The notes below the pieces were generated by a model. It ran no database searches. It was not told the origin of the DNA and was given only the letters and a program-made list of their open reading frames with translations. Below are positions 59,437 through 64,000 of a stretch of 64,000 nucleotides of DNA, in pieces. The position numbers were made by a program, and so were the translations under genes. This stretch comes from DASZIT01 sp963770635 (GTDB lineage Bacteria; Actinomycetota; Acidimicrobiia; Acidimicrobiales; RAAP-2), in contig CAVYQI010000007.1 of assembly GCA_963770635.1 (NCBI GenBank), forward strand, positions 186,001 through 250,000, read 5' to 3'. How positions within the stretch are numbered: the stretch's first letter is position 1; each line of letters begins with the position of its first letter.

Positions 59437-60765
59437 TCAGGTGGGCTTGGTTCCGGGGGGAAAGAAGTAGGGCTGGTCACACCGGTAGCCATTGGTCGCA
59501 CTGTTGATGGGAGGGTCGTCCACCCGGGTGATGGTTCCCTTGATGATCTGACCGATGATGTAGCAGTTGCCCGGTAGTTTGCCGGCCGGATTGGCGGTGG
59601 CGATCAGACCGCTGGCGTTGAAGGACTTGATCGAACGGAGGGCCTGCAGCACCGAGCCCCGGGTCGGATTCGGGCCGGCGGCTTTCAAGGCCTGCACGAA
59701 CAACTGGCCGGAGATCCAGCCGTACATGGTGTAGAGATCCGGCTTGAAGCCCGGCGACGCAACCTGCACCCAGTGGAGGAACAGGTTGACGGCCGGGAGG
59801 GAGGCGGCGTCCTCTCCCAGGTAGAGGGAGGTGTTCTGCTCCAGGTAGGAGCCGTCGGTGGCCGCCGCGCCACCCGACGCGGGTATCAGGGCCTCGCTAT
59901 AGGTGGAAGCGCCGAGAACCACCACCGGGTGGAAGTTCTGCTGGTTGAGGGCCTTGAACACCGCCGACGCGTAGCTCTCCGGCATCTGCTCGATGAACAG
60001 GATCTTCACCCCGTCCTTCCGCATATTGATGACATAAGGGGTGAAATCGGTGGTGGTGATCTCGAAGGTCGGGTCGTAGACCACCTTGTAACCCTGGTTG
60101 GCCATGGCCGCCTTCTCGCCGGTCCAAGTGGCGGTGGCCGACGGCTGGTCGGCGATCAGGGCACCGGCATGGGTGACATCACTGGGGAACTTGCTCTTGA
60201 AGTAAGCCAGCGGCCCCAGCTGCCAGCCATCTGCGTTCGGCGAGGGGCTGAAGGAGTTCGGGAGGTTGTTGGCGACGGAACTGAGCGACACCGTCACGTT
60301 GGGCACCGATGGATTGGCCGCCAGCACCTGGGCGCCATACTGGTCATTCAGGGAAAAACTGCCGACCATGGCGAAGTCCTTGGCGATGTCGGCCTGGGTG
60401 AGGGCCTTGTTGTTGGCCCCGTTGTTGTACCCGTCGTCGGCGCTGTCGACGACGATCTTTCGCCCGTTCACTCCCCCGGTGGAATTGACATAGTCGGCGT
60501 ACGCCTGGAGCCCGGTCGGGGCCCCGGTGAACAATCCGATGGTCTGGGTGGAGATGTTGCCGACGCGGACGGATGTGGCGGTGAGACCCGTGGTGCCCTG
60601 GAATGCGGCCGGCGGAATGGTCGCATTGGAGGAGGAGCCCGACGACGCGGGGGTGGCCGTGGACGAGCAGGCGACCAGGATGGTGGCCAGCAAGCCCACC
60701 GTGAGGGTGACTGCGAACCGCCGCCGCCGACCCGGCGACCCACCTACCGTTGACGTGGACGTCAT
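59437..60765 (-). CDS. Branched-chain-amino-acid-type ABC substrate-binding lipoprotein
   Basis: The 442-residue protein starts at ATG 60765 with a lipoprotein signal (FAVTLTVGLLATILVACSS; lipobox LVAC). The type-I periplasmic-binding fold of the LivK/Peripla_BP_6 family follows: LTATSVRVGNISTQTIGLFT, YADYVNSTGGVNGRKIVVDS, DIAKDFAMVGSFSLNDQYGA. No permease or ATPase gene lies next to it, so it must use an unlinked transporter or act as a sensor. Ligand unknown; the genes that follow on the same strand (thioesterase, LLM oxidoreductase, enoyl-CoA hydratase) suggest organic acids or lipids. Confidence 0.9.
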   Translation of the reverse strand: MTSTSTVGGSPGRRRRFAVTLTVGLLATILVACSSTATPASSGSSSNATIPPAAFQGTTGLTATSVRVGNISTQTIGLFTGAPTGLQAYADYVNSTGGVNGRKIVVDSADDGYNNGANNKALTQADIAKDFAMVGSFSLNDQYGAQVLAANPSVPNVTVSLSSVANNLPNSFSPSPNADGWQLGPLAYFKSKFPSDVTHAGALIADQPSATATWTGEKAAMANQGYKVVYDPTFEITTTDFTPYVINMRKDGVKILFIEQMPESYASAVFKALNQQNFHPVVVLGASTYSEALIPASGGAAATDGSYLEQNTSLYLGEDAASLPAVNLFLHWVQVASPGFKPDLYTMYGWISGQLFVQALKAAGPNPTRGSVLQALRSIKSFNASGLIATANPAGKLPGNCYIIGQIIKGTITRVDDPPINSATNGYRCDQPYFFPPGTKPT

Positions 60766-60843
60766 AACAATTCCCCCCCTTTGGCTTACCGGAAGCACGA
60801 TGATGTGTTGCCGGGCCTGACCGTTTGACGACTCTACGGAAAT

Positions 60844-61530
60844 TTACCTTCCTCCGCCACGGCGATGCATCGACGCCAACCCTGATCGGTCCATGGTGGT
60901 GAACTCACCCACCGCCTCGACGGTCACCACTCCCGACTGGATCAGCTGGCCCCGGCTGTGGATCCGGCGGCCCTCGATCGAGGTGACCCACCCTTCGAAG
61001 CGGGCCGGGCGGTCGAGAACGGTGGGATGCAGGTATCGGATGGAGAGGGTCACTGTCGGCCCCGCCGCGCCGGTGATCACGTTGGCAGCGGTGAGGACCA
61101 GGTCGAAGGCGCCGGCCAACGCCGCGCCGTGCACACATCCGGGTGCTCCCTCGTAGGGGGCGGTGAAGGTGGCGTGGCCGATGGCCTTGGGCGGCTCGAA
61201 CTCGATGGTCAACGGCAGTGCCACCGGGTTGCAGGTGCCGATCACCACGTCGAAGGGCATGACGTCGGCCATGTCGAACTTCCGCCCCGATTCGAGGTCG
61301 TGATCGGCGTACCGATCGGCAACCATGCCGTCCCACTCCGGAGCGTGGCGCTCGAGCCGGTCCGCCACCGATGACAGGTCGCGGGTGACATCGGTCAACA
61401 ACTCCGCCGGGGCCAGTGACGTCACCGTGGCTGCCATCAAGCGACGGACGGCGGCGGCCAACGCCTGGCGCTCGGCGCTGCCCGATGGGCGGGCCGGGAC
61501 CGGCACCGGTCCGTCGTCGGCCCCTGTCAT
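60844..61530 (-). CDS. PaaI-like hotdog-fold thioesterase
   Basis: The 228-residue protein has an N-terminal helical region and a C-terminal hotdog domain with EGAPGCVHGAALAGAFDLVL (the H-G-x-x-x-x-x-x-D catalytic region) and TVTLSIRYLHPTVLDRPARF. This is the pattern of PaaI/4HBT acyl-CoA thioesterases. Its start overlaps the end of the LLM gene (ATGA), so they form an operon, consistent with a catabolic or fatty-acid pathway. Confidence 0.88.
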   Translation of the reverse strand: MTGADDGPVPVPARPSGSAERQALAAAVRRLMAATVTSLAPAELLTDVTRDLSSVADRLERHAPEWDGMVADRYADHDLESGRKFDMADVMPFDVVIGTCNPVALPLTIEFEPPKAIGHATFTAPYEGAPGCVHGAALAGAFDLVLTAANVITGAAGPTVTLSIRYLHPTVLDRPARFEGWVTSIEGRRIHSRGQLIQSGVVTVEAVGEFTTMDRSGLASMHRRGGGR

Positions 61531-62381
61531 CTGCCGAACCGGCTCAGGTAGCCGGAGTGGGCGTCGAGCACCTTGAGCATCTCGTCGGCCGGACCGGAAG
61601 GGACCCGGAGCACAACTTCATCGACGCCCAGCTCCTGATAGTGGGCGAGTTTCTGATCGCTCGGCACGGTGCCGAACGGAACCACCCGGGCTGACGCCGG
61701 GTCCCGGCCCCCGGCTTCGAAGGCCTTCCGGAGCTCGGGAAGCGCCGAGGTCAACCCCGCCCCCCCGATCGGCATCCAGCCGTCGGCGTATTCGGCGATG
61801 GCCCCGAACACGCCGGGGAACGGCCCCCCGCCCACCAGGGTCAGCACCCGGGGCTGCTGCAGCGGTTTGGGCCAGCTCCAGCAGGGGTCGAGGTCGACGT
61901 AGGCGCCGTGGAACTCGGGTTGCTCCTCGGACTCGGACCACAGCGCCTGCATGCAGAGGACGTGCTCCCGGGCGACGGCTCGCCGCTCGGAGAACTCCAC
62001 TCCGTGATCGCTGGCTTCGGCGCGGTTCCATCCGAACCCGAGTCCGAACACCACCCGGCCGTGGCTCAGATGGTCGAGGGTGGCCAGCAGCTTTCCCAAC
62101 ACGATGGGATCGTGCTGGGCGGCCAGAACCACCCCGGTGCCCAACGAGATCCGAGAGGTCACCGCCGCCGCCATGGACAGGGCGACGAACGGATCGAGAC
62201 TGCGGCGGTAGTCCTCGAGGTGGACGCCCTCCACCAGCGCCGGTGGCGTGTCCGCCCGTACCGGGAGGTGGGTGTGCTCGGGTAGGTACAACGAGTCGAA
62301 TCCCCGGTCCTCGATGGCTCGGGCCAGGTCGGCCGGACCCATGTCCCGGTCGGTGAGAAAGGCGGTGATCCCGAGGCGCAC
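61527..62381 (-). CDS. LLM-class F420-dependent oxidoreductase
   Basis: The 284-residue TIM-barrel protein belongs to the luciferase-like monooxygenase superfamily, F420-type. Segments: RAIEDRGFDSLYLPEHTHLP, SRISLGTGVVLAAQHDPIVL, VVFGLGFGWNRAEASDHGVE and GPFPGVFGAIAEYADGWMPI. Such enzymes use F420 in oxidation or reduction of alcohols, lipids or xenobiotics. Reaction unknown. It is coupled to the thioesterase gene and four bases after the enoyl-CoA hydratase gene. Confidence 0.92.
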   Translation of the reverse strand: MRLGITAFLTDRDMGPADLARAIEDRGFDSLYLPEHTHLPVRADTPPALVEGVHLEDYRRSLDPFVALSMAAAVTSRISLGTGVVLAAQHDPIVLGKLLATLDHLSHGRVVFGLGFGWNRAEASDHGVEFSERRAVAREHVLCMQALWSESEEQPEFHGAYVDLDPCWSWPKPLQQPRVLTLVGGGPFPGVFGAIAEYADGWMPIGGAGLTSALPELRKAFEAGGRDPASARVVPFGTVPSDQKLAHYQELGVDEVVLRVPSGPADEMLKVLDAHSGYLSRFGR

Positions 62382-62385
62382 GGGC

Positions 62386-63150
62386 TCAGCCCTTCAACCC
62401 GGAAGTCAATCCCGACCCGGGATTGGTGGCAGGGTCGGAGAACAGCGCGGCGAAGGCTGACTCCTCACGATGCCGGGCCGCCGAGATGGCCGGGCGAAGC
62501 CCTTCCATCATCAACCGCTTGATCTCCATCACTCCCTGCGGGGGAAAGGCGGCAATCCGCCGGGCCAGCGTCACGGTTTCCTCCAGCACGGTGCCGGCCG
62601 GGACCACCCGCCAGGCGATCCCGCTTTCGACCGCCTGGTGGGCGTCGATCCACTCCGACGCCAGAAGGACGGCGGCGGCCGGTTGCCACCCCATCCGCGC
62701 CGGGAGTAACAGGCTGCTGGCGGCTTCGGGGGGCACACCCATCTCCGCAAACGGGCAACGCAGCCGGGTGGTCTGATCCACCAGGACCAGGTCGACGTGA
62801 CCGAGGATGGTGAATCCGAGCCCCACCCCCACCCCGTGCACGGCCGCCAGCAACGGTTTCTCGAACGATTGCAGGGAGTCGAGAAGGTGGGAAAAGCCCT
62901 TGCCCGCCTCGGGCCCGGCGGCGCCGGTGGCGATGGCCGCCATCTCGTGGAGATCCTGGCCGGACGTGAACCCCTTGCCCCGCCCGGTGAGGACCACCGC
63001 GTGGATCGAGGTGTCCGACGATGCCTCGTCCAGCGCCGAGGAGACCGCCTCGTACATCAAGAGGTCGAAGGCGTTGCGAACCTCCGGTCGGTCGAAAGCG
63101 ATGACCCGGACACCATCACCGTCCTCGACATCGATACGGTGGTCGGTCAC
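62386..63150 (-). CDS. Enoyl-CoA hydratase/isomerase family protein
   Basis: The 254-residue crotonase-fold protein shows FDRPEVRNAFDLLMYEAVSS, the oxyanion hole VVLTGRGKGFTSGQDLHEMA, and VHGVGVGLGFTILGHVDLVL, with PFAEMGVPPEAASSLLLPAR following. The Glu in the last segment (AEMGVPPEAASS) occupies a catalytic position, and the second Glu typical of hydratases is not clearly present, so isomerase activity is possible. GTG 63150 was chosen; a longer frame has no family similarity upstream. It starts the operon to the LLM and thioesterase genes. Confidence 0.9.
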   Translation of the reverse strand: MTDHRIDVEDGDGVRVIAFDRPEVRNAFDLLMYEAVSSALDEASSDTSIHAVVLTGRGKGFTSGQDLHEMAAIATGAAGPEAGKGFSHLLDSLQSFEKPLLAAVHGVGVGLGFTILGHVDLVLVDQTTRLRCPFAEMGVPPEAASSLLLPARMGWQPAAAVLLASEWIDAHQAVESGIAWRVVPAGTVLEETVTLARRIAAFPPQGVMEIKRLMMEGLRPAISAARHREESAFAALFSDPATNPGSGLTSGLKG

Positions 63151-63266
63151 GGAGCTTGGCTCACGACGACTCGGTCGGGTGGCGACTGGCGATGACCCGC
63201 TCGGCGACTTCGTTGGACCTCGGATCGCCACTCGAGTTGGACATGTGTCTGGAATGTAATGTGGAC

Positions 63267-64000
63267 ACGTGACTTCCCGCAATGTGAATCAGTCCGTCGG
63301 GTCGGAGGGCGAAGCTGTCCGGGTCGGTGCCGGGCTGGCCGACTACTCCGGCGAGTTCATTGCCGATTTCCAGTACGAAGACCTGTCGAGAGAAGCACTG
63401 GTCCGTCTGGTGCGCGAGTACGCGCAGGCCGTCCACATTCTCGACCGCTCGATGTGTGCGGCGATCGGCATCTCCCACGGAATGCAGGAGATGGAGCGGC
63501 TGGCCATCGAGGAGTGGCGGGGGGCGAGTCCGGTCTACGGTGACCGCCTTCGCAAGATCATGGGCATCGAGGGCAACGACGTGGAGGCGATCTTCAAGGT
63601 CCTCCAGCTCGACCCCGGCTTCCCCCATCACTACCTCGATGTCCGCTACGAGGTGGTGGACGAACGACATGGGTTCTTCGAACTCGCCTATTGCGGTGCC
63701 CTGATGGATGTCGAGCCGTTCGGCGACAAGATGGTGACCAGCATGTGTCACCACATCGAGGACGGAACCTTCGATGTCACCGCCCAGGCCATCAACCCGA
63801 AGGCCCACATCCGGCACGTTCATCGGCCGCCGAGAGTGCCCACCGGTCGTTCCCCTCATTGCCGGTGGGAGCTGATCATCGACGAAGACAACGAGCCCCT
63901 GGACGAGGCCGACATCACCAAGATCACCCGGCTGACCACCGCTGCCACCTTCGAGTTCCCCCCCATGCGCGACGGGACGCCACATGTCCCGGGTCCAACG
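63267..64000 (+). CDS. Unknown protein, 3'-truncated by the window end
   Basis: A frame from GTG 63267 stays open to base 64000 (at least 244 residues). It begins MTSRNVNQSVGSEGEAVRVG. Recognisable but unassigned features are LADYSGEFIADFQYEDLSRE, SMCAAIGISHGMQEMERLAI, HHYLDVRYEVVDERHGFFEL and a Cys/His-rich part SMCHHIEDGTFDVTAQAINP with HIRHVHRPPR. It may be related to DUF6125/L-2-amino-thiazoline-type helical proteins but I cannot support this. The gene is divergent from the enoyl-CoA hydratase gene, with a 116-base gap holding a TGTC...GACA inverted motif. It could be part of the same lipid-related region. Confidence 0.75.

Noticed and set aside
63240..63270. TetR/FadR-type operator in the divergent gap (TGTC...GACA)
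   Set aside because: The arms are only four bases long and no regulator gene is adjacent.

Overview
The window is a high-GC bacterial chromosome segment. The gene content points to Actinobacteriota, most likely an Acidimicrobiia-like lineage. It has BldD- and BldC-type regulators, an F420-linked DDN nitroreductase and an F420-type LLM oxidoreductase, a one-gene glycyl-tRNA synthetase, a dnaG-rpoD pair, and many GTG starts with ATGA/GTGA stop-start overlaps. The assignment is inferred from gene content and not from a marker-gene search.

Layout. 1-6.5 kb: the 3' part of a cytochrome P450, a 1.7-kb segment bounded by a tRNA-Met 3' fragment and the intact tRNA-Met gene, a family-5 uracil-DNA glycosylase, a secreted hydrolase, and a divergent histidine kinase/response regulator pair. 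7.2-25 kb: a surface-polysaccharide locus. It holds several GT2 glycosyltransferases (one decayed, one in a 932-bp tandem duplication, one fused to a polytopic membrane domain), a NodB deacetylase, two GH16 glycanases, an ATP-grasp enzyme running in frame into a Wzx-like flippase, an NlpC/P60 hydrolase and a large lipoprotein. A cyclic-di-GMP-I (GEMM) riboswitch lies in the leader of the second GH16 gene. 25-42 kb: tRNA-Asn and core genes (rpoD, dnaG, ppdK, glyQS, hemW, recO, uppS, a TauE/SafE permease, a DinG-type helicase, YceI), interrupted by a repeat-NodB deacetylase. 42-45 kb: a dimethylformamidase-beta-like protein flanked by two frameshifted genes (an mntP remnant and a PepSY-type secreted protein). 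45-56.7 kb: conserved housekeeping blocks (era-corC-ybeY-phoH-hinT, bldC-like, bldD, rsmE, dnaJ, hrcA with a CIRCE operator, a DtxR regulator, lepA, rpsT). 56.7-64 kb: a repeat-only secreted protein, a two-domain VOC protein, an SRAP protein, a substrate-binding lipoprotein, a thioesterase, an LLM oxidoreductase, an enoyl-CoA hydratase and an unknown protein cut by the window end.

The most interesting theme is a second-messenger-linked envelope system. One 42-residue repeat module (G-Y-W-L-V-A-S-D-G-G-I-F-S-F-G-D-A pattern) is attached to three different wall or polysaccharide enzymes (GH16, NlpC/P60, NodB) and also occurs alone in a fourth secreted protein. The GH16 member sits behind a c-di-GMP riboswitch, and the local BldD homologue keeps the RxD-X8-RxxD c-di-GMP-binding signature. 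The module looks like a common surface-targeting or polysaccharide-binding scaffold, but that role is inferred.

Several genes carry single-base frameshifts (flippase, hinT, mntP, the PepSY protein, the GT2 remnant). Some may be assembly or sequencing errors rather than true decay.
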